64,000 nt of DNA, from NCBI RefSeq assembly GCF_022539505.1, contig NC_061514.1, positions 333,295,090 to 333,359,089 of the forward strand. Direction: 5' to 3'. The position numbers and the translations under genes were made by a program. The DNA is from Lolium rigidum (lineage: Eukaryota > Streptophyta > Magnoliopsida > Poales > Poaceae). Below the pieces are notes generated by a model that saw only the letters and a list, made by a program, of their open reading frames with translations, did no database searches and was not told the origin of the DNA. Of this stretch, positions 23,101 through 33,479 are shown piece after piece. Numbering within the stretch: the stretch's first letter is position 1; every line of letters starts with the position of its first letter.

Positions 23101-25886
23101 TTGGCTATTTTTTGTAACAAAAGCTTCAGCCGATGAGAAATCGGAACAAATGAACCGCCTGGATATTGGCACTTCTAAACAGCTAACATGATGTGATAAT
23201 TTAGGAGCGGATATTGGCAGGTTACAAAGCATTGCCTGGTTGCAATATGAACGACTTCACAGCTTGAGCACAAGGAGCTTGTCGAGTAGACCTTCCATTT
23301 CTTTGAAATCTGCACCAAACGATCCAATTTTGTCATGACAACAGACATAAGCACCTCAAAAGAATTTTCTCTTTAAGCTCGAAAGATTAGCCACAAAGTA
23401 CGCTATCTAGAAGAAAAATAAGAACAAGGTTTAAATCTCATGACCGACTCGTGGCGCGTACAATATCACGGAGAAAATACCTGTCCAATGTTGTAGGGGA
23501 ATGAGTAGAATAGAGTTATTGCAAGATCTACATTGTACTCCGAAAGTTTGCTCGAGTCCCCTTTTCCACAGACTCACCGCAGTGAGTGCATTCTAGAAGA
23601 CCAATCTGGTGTACAGATAGAAGAATGAGTGTCATACCGATGGCCTCGTGCGTTGAATATTCATAATATTTAAGATAAGCATGTCAAAGCCCTAAAGCTA
23701 ATCTTCTTATATGTACAAGAGCCGGTAAGATGGTCCTGCATGTACAACCATAGTTTGTTAAATATGAGTATATGAGACCCATGCTACCGAAGTCAAGGGA
23801 CCATGGGCAATTTACTTTCAAGATGATCCGACTCCAAAATCTATATATAAGGCATCGGGAGCAGCTCGAGAACCTAAGAAACGAAAAGCAAAAGGGTGCA
23901 ACTTGGATTCGTGGAAACCATACCAACAATAATGGTGGGGTCAAGAAATCGAAGGGAAGTAGGTACTCACCAATAGTTTTGGGCGTTTTTCTGGTTTTCT
24001 TGCTTCCCATGGCCTCAATCCCGCCGCATGGCCTCCTCCTCCTCCCGTTGAGGTGGGGACACCCGGCCTCCTTCCTCAATTCATGGCATACTTCCCCGCT
24101 CTGCAGCAGGCTGCCAATTCTGGTCAGATTCAAGGGGAACCATAAACTCAATTCATGGCATGTAGGTATGAAATTAAAAACATGAATAAGCAGAGATGAT
24201 TACCAGAAGTAGTAACTCAATGATCTGGCGCATAGAAGTTCTTTTCTAACTCCTGCAGTGGAACAAGGACTAAATGGATTACTTAAGGGGTGAACCAATC
24301 GTTAGCTCACAATGGTCACAACATGTACTCGATTTGGTCATCAAGTCAATATAAAACAATATTATACCGAAAATTGATGTAGATTGACCTCTATAGGAAA
24401 GGAAAGAAAATGATTCATCAATGATACAACAACCATGAACTATACTATTGCCAAGAAAGGAAAAGAAAATGATTCCAGACAAAAGGAACTTAAAAACAGG
24501 TATAGTAGCACGTGTTATCTCATTCCTACAGAAGCATCTGGGATAAGTACGACGAGATAAATATTTACAGCCACTTTACATCCGCCCAGGACTAAATGTG
24601 ACAATCGAGCGATATGCTTGATGAGCAACCTAAACCAACAAAAAAGGACTAAATGTGACAGAAAAATAGGGGTAAATATGAAAGGGATGTGGTAACTTCC
24701 AAGCTCTGCAAACACCCCTTAAAACCGAGCCACATAATAAACACAAGAACCCATCACCAAATCAATATTTAGCAAAGTAAACACCCACCACAAATCAGCA
24801 AGTCATACATATACAAACTACAATAGAGGTTTGTTTAGTAATAACACACAAACCGAGAGGAAAGTTCGAGACAGACTATCTAGGTGGTACTTTGGCAAAG
24901 CTCCCCGACATGAAAGTGTTACTAAATGTAGTTCTAGAAAAAAGCTTCCTCTACATTAATTTCCAGTACATCAAATTTAAAACATGTTAATTCTTTTAGA
25001 GCTAAAAGATGAACCAATTCGGTCGATAGTGACTTTGCCAAAATCCCATTGAAAACCATCTTGCTGGCTTGAAGGGGCAACAACCTACTACCAGCATGAT
25101 GGATCTAGTTGGGGGAGGAAAGATGGAGCCTGAGAAATAGGGCAACATAACTTGGAGGAGATAAAATCCATACCTCCCGCAAATTCTATGGTCCCTGTCA
25201 GCGGCCGCCGCAAGCCAGTTGCAGATTCAGAGAACATATAGTCACAAAACACATGTTCTATTTGATTATAGTTGATAAACCTCACCTACAAAATGGGCCT
25301 GGGCACAAGACGATGCTTCAGAATGTGACCTTGGTGAGAACCAGTACCTCGAGTCATCAAAGATGAAGAATTGCTTCTTGAACTGTATAACATAATCAAA
25401 TAAAGCTGAAGAATACCTAGCAACCTCATGATCTGCAATCATCTTCTTGAGATGCATAACATAATAAAAATAAACTCGAAGAATTTTTAACCAGCTTTTC
25501 CTTGCAACCTTGACCTGCAAGTCAACTTATGGAGCTACATTGCAACCTCGTGATCCGCAATCACCTTATTGAGCTGCATAAGGATAGAATCACATGGAGA
25601 TTATACTCACAATACTGCAATTTATATTTATAAATATAAAAATGATGCTGCCAAAAGTTGAAATCAACACCTATTTCTTATAATGATGGCTTTTGCTTTT
25701 GGTTTCACCGCAGTTGACCCCCATTTCCAGGTGCTAGACTATGGGATTGTCCATATGCTTTTCAAGATCTGGTTCACGTACAAAGGCACCCCCTGGAATG
25801 GGGTTCAGCAACCTAATAATGTCTAAAATCGGATGGAAATAACAAAAAACGAGACTGAATTTTATCAAGAACAAACGAGAGCTCAC
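20182..25886. other. AT-rich intron/fragment region inside neprosin intron
   Basis: No continuous gene was found. Minus-strand pieces look like old exons: around 23990-24110, between CTGCTGCAG and a GTGAGTAC donor (MGSKKTRKTPKTIG); and 25266-25520, encoding MIADHEVARYSSALFDYVI, with a partial duplicate MQLNKVIADHEVAM near 25530-25580. Together with the GC-rich exon at 25887-25995 they may be remnants of one captured gene, but frames and order could not be assembled. A 357-bp direct duplication (21329/22118) is listed separately. Confidence 0.35.
21329..22476. repeat. Direct duplication, two ~357-bp copies 789 bp apart
   Basis: Copy 1 at 21329-21685 and copy 2 at 22118-22476 both start ATGGCGAAAAAACT and contain TCCGCATATATGTACTAATG and GGTTGGGTAGAAGAAGAATC. 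They are otherwise nearly identical. The differences are about a dozen one- or two-base changes and indels, almost all at or beside CGA/TCG/CTG trinucleotides. The sequence between the copies is unrelated. Confidence 0.85.
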
Positions 25887-25995
25887 CAGGAAGGGGAAGA
25901 AGATGGTTGATGTCGTCGTTGGTACCATCCCACGCAGCAACTTCGCGGAGGATTACCTGCACCGGCAGGACGAGATCCTGCCCCGGATCCGCCAT
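25887..25995 (-). pseudogene. GC-rich first exon of an unidentified gene
   Basis: Minus-strand ATG at 25995 in a strong context (GCGATGGCGG) begins MADPGQDLVLPVQ and continues WDGTNDDINHLLPLP to a consensus donor (CCTG|GTGAGC). Upstream to about 26509 the minus strand is CpG-rich, as in grass 5' leaders, with a 24-bp tandem duplication (CACTTCGAGCAACGAGCG twice). No protein family is recognised. Downstream exons could not be joined, so it is treated as a fragment, possibly captured by a Helitron. Confidence 0.4.
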
Positions 25996-27232
25996 CGCCG
26001 CTCGTTGCTCGAAGTGCGCTGCCCCGCTCGTTGCTCGAAGTGCACCGCCGCTGAATCCGTGCTCCACCTCCGTCCCGGTGCCGCCCTCACTGCTCCTCCA
26101 CCTGCGGCGCTCGGTAGGTCGAGGACGGCGGCAGCTCGGGTCGCGGAAGAGGAGCGAGGGGCGAGGCACGCCGACGGCGGCGGCTCGGGGAGCGACACCC
26201 GCGACCGGCCGTGAGCGTCGCCCGCCGGCGCTCCGGCGCCCGCGGGCTGCTCCCGGGCCCGCGCTGCCGGCCGCCTCCGCGACGTGCTCGAGGGAGAGAG
26301 GCGCGACGACGGCGGCGAGGCAACGCGCCACGCCGACGCCGGGTAGGTCGAGGGGTCGCGCGACCGCGGCGGCTCCGGGCTGCCGTCCGCCGGCGACATG
26401 AGATAGCTCGGCGGCGGCAGCGACGCGGCGGCCGGCGCGGTTGAGGGACGGAAGAGAGGAGACGCGGTGCCGAGAATGGCCGAGATATTTTACGATCTAG
26501 GGTTTTCACCCCGGCGCGAGCGCGGGCGTTGCCGGGGAGAAACGACCGACTCGGAACAAACGCACCCTACCGTCTCGCGCAACCGGCCCCGCACGAAACA
26601 GGCCCACGCGTCATTGACCATAAACGAGGAGGCAGAGGTAAAGAAAAATTGACCACATCCAACGGCCAGGGTGAAAAGTGGGCTCGCAAAGTTACTGTTG
26701 CTACGGGATTGGACGGACCAGATTGATTTGCCCCCTTCAGACCCCCTGGTTGAGAGGGTAGTCTTTGAACATTTATAGAAGTAATGTGTGGTACCCTCAT
26801 GTTCTCTCTCGCCCCAACGGCTCGCCGCCGCTTCTGCTCGTCTCTCCTACGCCCCTGAGAACATGGGAGGTTGAGTCTTTCTGGAACAAGGCAGAGGCAG
26901 GTGGTTTGCTACACTACGGGTTGCAACTGTCAGCATCTCCTCTCTGCCTCTAAAACCCCTGGCCCAGGTTCAAACCCTCCTGTCATCCGACACTGCAGCT
27001 AATGTTTATGGTCAGTGTCTTTTTTTTTACTTTATTTTCGACCAGAAATGTTATATTGAATTTTTTTTATCATATGCAGTTCAAAATAGTTAATTTGTGT
27101 GGAGTGTTAAGACTTAAGACCTTGATCTTATTTAACTCGTGGCACTGTAACGTTTGGTAAATCCGGTATTTTCTAATTGTCTTAAATTTCATAACTCGGG
27201 TTGAGATTTTAAGTGCTAACTACTAACCTTGG

Positions 27233-27334
27233 CATAGTGGCAGTCAGTACTACTTCACTTCATGTTTGGAGAGTTTAAAAAGACATAGTGGCAGTCAGTA
27301 CTACTTCACTTCATGTTTGGAGAGTTCAAAATGA
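27233..27334. repeat. 51-bp tandem duplication
   Basis: CATAGTGGCAGTCAGTACTA through GTTTGGAGAGTT is repeated at 27233 and 27284 with one difference. No coding content. Confidence 0.85.
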
Positions 27335-27363
27335 AACGGATCTGCAGGGATATTAGTATCATA

Positions 27364-27456
27364 CTCCCTCTGGTCGCATTAAATTGGCGCGCACTTATAC
27401 AGAAAGTACACAGAGGTAGGCAATGTGACGCGTCGATTATTTCAGACCGGAGGGAG
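27364..27456. mobile_element. Stowaway MITE (Tc1/Mariner)
   Basis: CTCCCTCTGGTC at the left and GACCGGAGGGAG at the right are inverted ends, flanked by TA on both sides. Total 93 bp, the normal size for grass Stowaways. Confidence 0.9.
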
Positions 27457-27698
27457 TACTAGATAGCGTTAATTATCCTGCAGGTCCCAGATCTTCTATA
27501 ATTGATTATCCATTCAGCTAATTATTTCATGTAGCACTTAGGTTGTGGCGGTACAAAGTTTGCAGCGGGTTCTGTATTTTTATGTGGCACCAGAAATTGA
27601 TCGTGTTAGATGCCAGTAGTGCAAAAATTGATGCCAAGTTGGTAGATATAAGTTCAGTTACATTTCCTGTTTCTTACATAGTTGCTACATCTACATAT

Positions 27699-29750
27699 TT
27701 TTTTTTTTTTTTGCTTAATAGAAGGAGCCATAGAGAGCTCCTACCAACTGTCCTTGTCGTCCTGTCCCAGAAAGGGCGACGGTAACAAAGGTGGATTGCA
27801 ATTCTTTTCTACTGGTGATGGTGCCAGGGTTTACTTCCTATCTGCTCAAGGTGAACATAACTGATACTCCACCATCGATTCAACGTTCCTGTTTAGGTAC
27901 AACTAGCCCTACTCCTTCCTCTTTGTTTTTTGTTGACAAAAATGCAGTAGGAGCTGGAGATGTTACAGAGTTACACGATGCTCAAATAGCGATCAGAAAC
28001 GGCAAAAATAGAAAAGAAAATCAGCAGTTCTGCAGGTAAGCAACATCAGTCTGACTCTCTTGGTTAATGATCAGGTCAGCAGCCTCATTTCTCCCTGCCG
28101 ATGCCCAGGAGCGGGCCTCATCAATAATCTTGTAGTAGACTTGTTGAACTGAAGCGGCCTGGCATTGGAATATCCTTGCTTTGCGTTCTTTCCACAAAGG
28201 GCCAGCCATCCTTTGTGTCTGTCTGCATCTGAAAGCCTCAACGCAAGCTTCCTCCCGTGTCGCTCCCGCTCGGGGCGACACCGGAGGACCCCAAACCCTA
28301 GCCGCCCAGGACCTCCTTCCCCCTCCCTCCCCTCCCTTGCCGCCGCCAGAGGCGACCGCCGGAAAGCCGGCGCGGTGCCAAGGACGGCGGCGGCGAGGCT
28401 GTCGCGGCTCTGCCTCTCTGGCGGAGGGCTTTGGCGTCCGGGGCGGCGGCCTCGTCTGGTGTGGGCGGCGTGGTTCCTGGCGGCAGGAGACGCTCGCCGG
28501 TGTTGTTGGCTGCCCTCTTTGGTCGCGCGGGCGGCGAGGGGATGGTGGACGGTGTTTGCTACTGCGTGGAGGCCACCCCGTTAACCTCCACCGATCTGAA
28601 GACGGCGACTCCACACCACGCAGATCCCACCCCTCCGGCTTTGTTTTCTTCGGATCCGGAGCCATCTCGGGGTGATGGGGTTGGGGCTCTGTCCGGGAGA
28701 AATCCCTGGCCGGCGGTGGCGGCCCGACGTTGGCGACGTCTCTGACGCCATTCTCCCTCTTGGGGGCGATGTCGAGGTACACCCTTTTCCCCTCCTTCCT
28801 TGTGCCCGGGTGAAAACCCCAAATCCACGGATTGGGCGGCGGCGCTCCGGCGTCGTTTTCCCCCTTGGAGGCACCGTCTTTGGGTCTGCGGAAGGGGGTT
28901 TGTGATGTGTGTGGTATGGTCGCCTGTGGCGGCGTATCTCGGAGGAGTTGCTGTGGCGTGCTCGGTCGGATTAAGGTCTGGCCTTCACGGCGGCGCGACT
29001 ACCATCTTCTTGCCGTGTCTTCGGTGGTGACATGGTCCTAAAGCTTGCGTCTTTCGGTTGATTGGTGCTGAGGTCGACGACGCCGGTCGAGGGAAGCTCG
29101 CGTGCAGAGGTGTTCATGCTTGTTGTTCGATTCCCCGACATTTAGTTCTTGGTTGTGCATCCGCGCTCTCGGGTGAGCTGCTCTACCTCCCGACGGTACG
29201 GCGCCCTTCGAGCCGTGGCGAGAAGGCAGGGGCCTTCTTCGGAGGTGGAAACGGATGTCTCCCGGGCATTGTTGATTTGGAAGTTGGCGAAGGCGGGTTC
29301 CTCCGGTGGCGTGCTTGTCTTCACGGTGTTGTCTACTTCATCTGATCTTTCCGATGGTCGATGGCCTTGAAGCCCAAGTTGTTTTCTTGTTTATCTTCTG
29401 TTTGCTTGTGTTTTGGAGCCTGTAAGCTGATCTTTCAGCACCATGTACTTGCCGTTAAGGCGTTATTAATTTAACGCAGGGCTACGGCCTTCTGTTTATT
29501 ATCCTTTGTGTCTGGCACGAGGAAGCATGGCCACTGTCGACTGCAGCCATGGTTCCAGCTTGCAATCTGGAGTAGGGACGAAACAGGGCGGCAGCAGGCT
29601 TGCTTGCAGGACCATGCACCATAGCTGAGTTGCCATCGGGCAGTTCGCAAGCAAGTGAACAGCAGACTCTGGGTGTTGTTTCGGTTCAACTTGAGGAAAA
29701 AAATCCAACTGCTGGTGCCGAATTGCGTGCGCATTGGTGCTTCCACATTT
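27699..29750 (-). pseudogene. LINE ORF2 C-terminal remnant, split by a retroposon
   Basis: Minus strand: zinc-binding reverse-transcriptase tail (zf-RVT) blocks ESAVHLLANCPMATQLW (about 29600-29700) and, after the nested insertion, WKERKARIFQCQAASVQQVY followed by a stop near 28021. The 3' untranslated part leads to a poly(A) seen as a T run at 27697-27713 on the plus strand. Frameshifts are present. 5' truncated. It lies in the long neprosin intron. Confidence 0.75.
28222..29500 (+). mobile_element. GC-rich 1.28-kb retroposon with 14-bp TSD
   Basis: Flanked by the perfect 14-bp repeat ATCCTTTGTGTCTG (28208-28221 and 29501-29514) within the LINE remnant. The 5' half is GC-rich and leader-like. 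The 3' end has TTTTGGAGCCTGTAAGCTGA, TTTCAGCACCATGTACTTGC and ends GGCCTTCTGTTTATT, resembling 3' ends of grass LINEs. No reverse transcriptase domain, so it was mobilised in trans. The frames on both strands (e.g. 28181-28675) show no domains. Confidence 0.75.
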
Positions 29751-29754
29751 TCCA

Positions 29755-30172
29755 GGGAGAGATTTGTATAGGATCTATCTATTATGTGAGATCATAAGAT
29801 CAACTCACATAAAACATATTTTTATCATGCGAAAAAATCTGAAAATAATATACAACATACCTATGGATTGTATCTACAACTCCAAAAAAATTCAGCTCAA
29901 AATTTGCTCTACACTTGAAGAAACAAAAAAGACAAATCTAACTATAAATAGTGTCAGATCTGATTGAATAGTAGTTTACACTATTCATACCTAAATTTGT
30001 CTTTTTTGTTCTCTAAGTATATGTCGAATTTCAAGCTGCAAATTTTTAGTCTTGCATATGTAACATAGTTGTGCGTTGTCATTTTTTTCCATAATATTTG
30101 AACATGTTTTGTCTCTTCAAAAAAATTGTTCTCATAGATCCTACCTAAAAGCTGATCCTACCCAAGTCTTCC
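29755..30172. mobile_element. Foldback MITE, ~418 bp, 12-bp flanking repeat
   Basis: The 12-bp repeat CCACATTTTCCA flanks both sides (29743-29754, 30173-30184). Imperfect inverted ends (GGGAGAGATTTGTATAGGATC versus inverse GGAAGACTTGGGTAGGATC) and an internal inverted repeat (AACAAAAAAGACAAAT / ATTTGTCTTTTTTGTT, near 29925 and 29998) allow most of it to fold. Long duplication and subterminal hairpins suggest a Mutator-type MITE. Confidence 0.6.
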
Positions 30173-30207
30173 CCACATTTTCCATTTCTGGGTTTGGAAT
30201 GTTAGAC

Positions 30208-30220
30208 TTTTTTCGATAAA
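30208..30220 (-). mobile_element. 13-bp LINE-tail micro-insertion with 16-bp repeats
   Basis: TTTTTTCGATAAA is bracketed by two perfect copies of GTTTGGAATGTTAGAC (30192-30207 and 30221-30236). The inserted bases match the 3' end plus tail of the LINE-type retroposon at 54519 read on the minus strand. This is what an extremely truncated target-primed reverse transcription would leave. Confidence 0.65.
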
Positions 30221-30980
30221 GTTTGGAATGTTAGACAAGTGTCTTAAACAAGTCCACTTTCCCGTTCTTAAATTATGCCGCAGTAGAAGTTAATACAGTA
30301 TTCTTCTTCCGTTTGCCAATCAGTAGACCTTCAGTAGCATCCGTGGAGAAAGTAGTTAGTATATTTTTCTTTCTTTTGTTAATGACCCTAAATTGCATCT
30401 GTAATGTTTAGACAAAGTGTCTGAAAAGAGAACAATCCTGTCACTATTCATTTGCCGTCTATTTGGACTTAGAATTGCATGTGTAGATTTTGTTGATTTA
30501 GAAAATCTATTGCTACTTTGTTGATTGCCATTCCAGAATTCTTACTGTTTTATACGATGTTGTTCAAGAAGAGGTCACTTTTACTTCAATTGTGAAGCAT
30601 ATCATCTTAGCAAATCTGGTAGAAATTCTCGCATCTCCTCATTCTCAAAATTGGTTGTTGGAGGCACGATTTTCCATGTCACTCTATTCTTGTATATGCC
30701 TCTCATTCATTTTGTGGTCAATTTGTTCGATGCTTGGATCCAAATGCCCTTTTGGGGTCAATATCTGAAGAGCTTCCTCATTGAGAACACAATTCTGCGA
30801 ACCTAGCTACTCCCAGTGTTCACTAATATAAGATCAGTTTGGGCGGACTAAATTAGTTTGCTACAACATTTAATCAACTTAAATCTGTATTGCCCAAACT
30901 TCTTGATTATGTTTTTTTTTTCATGTGGGATCACAATTTATTTACGTAAGTGACTATCACCTTACTCTAAAAATAGACGG

Positions 30981-31009
30981 GTGCGGCAACGCGCGCTTTA
31001 ATGATCTAG
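30981..31009 (+). mobile_element. Helitron 3' terminus on the plus strand
   Basis: GTGCGGCAACGCGC (5-bp stem, GCAA loop) is followed after 11 bases by CTAG and a T at 31010, the textbook Helitron 3' end. Only 42 bp separate it from the neprosin exon donor at 31051. The 5' end was not found; the element would extend to the left. Confidence 0.65.
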
Positions 31010-31689
31010 TAATTAGTAGTACGAGGAGACTAGAGAAAGGTAACTTGCCACCCATCCAACAGAAATTGCATTGAGGTTTTCATCAAAATCACCCTCAGCG
31101 TTAAGAATATAAATTGCTGCGGTGCTTATCTGTTTAACAGTAAGAGTGTGCCCATAAACCTCCATTGTAGCAACTAATCCATAGTATCCACTATGATGGT
31201 TTTCAGTCGTCTTATGTAACGCATACTGTGCAGAACGGAAAAGGTTTAATATGAAATTCAGCAGAATAAAAAATAGATAAGATAAATAAGAAGTGTCTTA
31301 GCAGATAAATAACAAAATAAATCTCCCTATATATATATATTAGTACCAATGTAAACTATCATGTTACCAAATTGGAAATGAACTTGTCAGTAAATAGTAG
31401 TAAATGGAAATAATATACACACAGGATTTTGTTATGTAAAGGGTACCAAGCAAGGCAACTCACATATGTTTGAAGTGTAGGCTTTACCCATGGCAAAGTT
31501 TTTCCATACAACATCTGAATGGAGCTTAGCAAACGATGTGATGGATTGTAATTGGGATCACCATCTTGTGGATATGTTGCTTTTATGTTTTCACTCACGA
31601 GCTCTTGTGAAACACCGAAAATTTCCTTTAGGACATAAGGGAGCACGGTAAGCATAAGTATATCCATTAGCCAATTTATTGTTTTAAAA

Positions 31690-32330
31690 ATGATGTGGTA
31701 AAACAGTGGATCTTTTTAAACAAAGCAAAAAAAAATTGCCATTTTCATTGACTAAGGAGGTCTTAGAAATTATTACAAACCAATGAGCCTAGCCAAAAGC
31801 TAGGCCCCAAACACAAACGTCTACTCTCGCGGCATAAGAACACTTAAGGCCTTAGACCTAGCTAGCGACCACATCTTAGGTTCCATCTCGATTTTCTCAA
31901 ACACCAACATAATTGTGGGGTATTGGTATTGGAAACTCCTCGCATTTTTCTCCTTCCAAATTTCCCACAAGGTGATCATTACGAAATACGGAAGGGCCTT
32001 CCTAAATTGGCTTGTTTCTAAGAATCATAACGGTCCACAACCTCTTCACTGAAGGAGCAATGTGGCAATCAGAAGGGGTGATGTCATTAAGACCTATCCA
32101 AGTTTTCGCATTCGACCAAACTCTAATCATGAATCTACACTTAAAGAGAAGGTGCGCCGCAGACTCTTGAGCTTGGTTGCAAAGCTTGCACCGACCATAA
32201 TTTTCTCATCCACGCCTCTCGAGCCTATCCGTCGTACAAATCCTATTTTGGATAACCATCCAAGCAAAGAACTTGCATTTCGAAATCACACATTGCTTAC
32301 AAACCAGCATTGGCATGTCCGAGGTGGTGA
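31690..32330 (-). pseudogene. LINE ORF2 zinc-binding (zf-RVT) remnant
   Basis: Minus strand encodes CKFFAWMVIQNRICTTDRLE, CKLCNQAQESAAHLLFKCRF and WSNAKTWIGL, the C-terminal zinc-binding domain of plant LINE reverse transcriptases. A TGA replaces the usual Trp after RRG and further stops follow. The 3' end is near 31690. It lies in the first intron of the neprosin gene, same strand. Confidence 0.8.
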
Positions 32331-32659
32331 TGGCCATAAATTGCATCGTATATGCCATCTTGGCCATAAATATGAGATTTCATTTACTAGTAGGTCAATA
32401 GAAATCATGTACCCAACCATGAACAAGCTTCTAGATTCCGAAAAAAATAATGATAACTCTTAGATATAGGAAGGTATGAAATCTTCAATGCATGTACAAT
32501 TGTATCTCTCAATTGCCAGCAAATAAACAAGATCAAATGTATAAAAAAACTAGGAATAAAAGTTTAGATATAAACCTACAATACTAGGGGTGGTCCAAAA
32601 GAAATTTGGAAATCCTTTGTGCAATCCATTGCACCCATGTCTCCACTAAACCATTTCTA

Positions 32660-32740
32660 CTCCCTCTATTCAATATTAAGTGTCGCTGAATTAGTATAAC
32701 TTTATACTAAATTAGAGACTGTTATTATGACCGGAGGGAA
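32660..32740. mobile_element. Stowaway MITE
   Basis: CTCCCTCTATTC at the left and GACCGGAGGGA at the right, TA at the left flank; 81 bp. In neprosin intron 1. Confidence 0.75.
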
Positions 32741-32958
32741 TGGCTATATTCGCAACGTATGACATAGAGTGATGTGATGCTTTCATTGATGAATATGGAA
32801 AATATAAGCCCCTGTATGCATAAGTGGAACAATTCAATCAATTGTTTACTGATATTTACCTCTTGGTTGGCTAGATGAAGTGAACCTCCTAAGCTTTGAT
32901 GAGCAAGAGAGGTCATGCTTAGGACGAAGATGTGCAGTCCTACGCAAAACTGAAACAT

Positions 32959-33126
32959 TTTGTGATGAGAGAGGCGCCAAGAGCAATTAGCCTATGGCAA
33001 CTCACACTATCTACGACAGGAGAGTTTCTCCATAAAGAAAATATATAGGATTTAATTAGAATAATACTTTACTGTGCAAAATCTTGAGCATTTAAAATCT
33101 TCCTACTGCCCAACATTAAATATGTG
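32959..33126. promoter_or_regulatory. Sequence just upstream of neprosin exon 1
   Basis: The remaining upstream sequence before the TRIM insertion is only about 170 bp. No unambiguous TATA box was recognised. The TRIM at 33132 sits where the promoter or 5' leader would be expected. Confidence 0.25.
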
Positions 33127-33131
33127 AGCAC

Positions 33132-33474
33132 TGTTGTGAAATGTATATGTGGATTGCCTAGCCCTTTCCATCAGTTCGGACTTTTGGTTCTAGTGGCTAG
33201 TGCATGAAGCTTAACATGGTATCAGAGCCCCAGGTTTCGAGTTCAAATCCTGGCTTTCACATGGTTTTCGCAATTAAGCCTAAAAATTGCTGTTGTCCCC
33301 CTCTTTAGCCACCGCTGATGCCCTGTTTCGGTGTGCTCTTCTTCTTTCACGTGTTGACTTTCTCTTCTCCCGTCACACGCGAGTGGGGGTGTTGTGAAAT
33401 GTATATGTGGATTGCCTATCCCTTTCCATCAGTTCGGACTTTTGGTTCTAGTGGCTAGTGCATGAAGCTTAACA
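33132..33474 (+). mobile_element. TRIM/SMART-type miniature LTR retrotransposon, 343 bp
   Basis: Two 85-bp LTRs (33132-33216, 33390-33474) begin TGTTGTGAAATG and end GAAGCTTAACA, differing at one base. A perfect duplication AGCAC flanks the element (33127-33131, 33475-33479). The primer-binding site TGGTATCAGAGCC starts directly after the 5' LTR (33217) and matches initiator tRNA-Met. A polypurine tract GAGTGGGGG precedes the 3' LTR. The 173-bp interior has no frame. Strong case for a complete TRIM; SMART family membership is likely but not verified. Confidence 0.9.
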
Positions 33475-33479
33475 AGCAC

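Larger units (their letters stand above)
31052..32958 (-). pseudogene. Neprosin-domain protein, 5' exons
   Basis: Minus-strand exons of the same gene as 13099-17087. Exon 1 (32958-32860) starts MFQFCVGLHIFVLSMTSLAH, a signal-peptide-like helix, and ends at a GTAAAT donor. An exon near 31670-31432 ends at a GTGAGT donor; one of its frames contains a CPKG block reminiscent of the CP(K/E)GTVPI motif of neprosin-like proteins, but it needs a frameshift. Exon 31231-31052 encodes YALHKTTENHHSGYYGLVAT, MEVYGHTLTV and FDENLNAISVGW, typical of the domain start, and joins in phase to VSPPHF of the exon at 17087. The donor after GW is a weak GTGGCAAG. A LINE and a Stowaway lie in intron 1. Unity across the 14-kb intron is inferred. 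Confidence 0.72.

Noticed and set aside
28021..28782. 253-codon minus-strand frame as a gene
   Set aside because: Only its last ~65 codons are meaningful (LINE zf-RVT tail); the rest reads through the opposite-strand retroposon inserted at 28222.
33217..33260. tRNA gene (TTCGAGTTCAAATCC box)
   Set aside because: It is the primer-binding region of the TRIM; no cloverleaf can be formed with the flanks.
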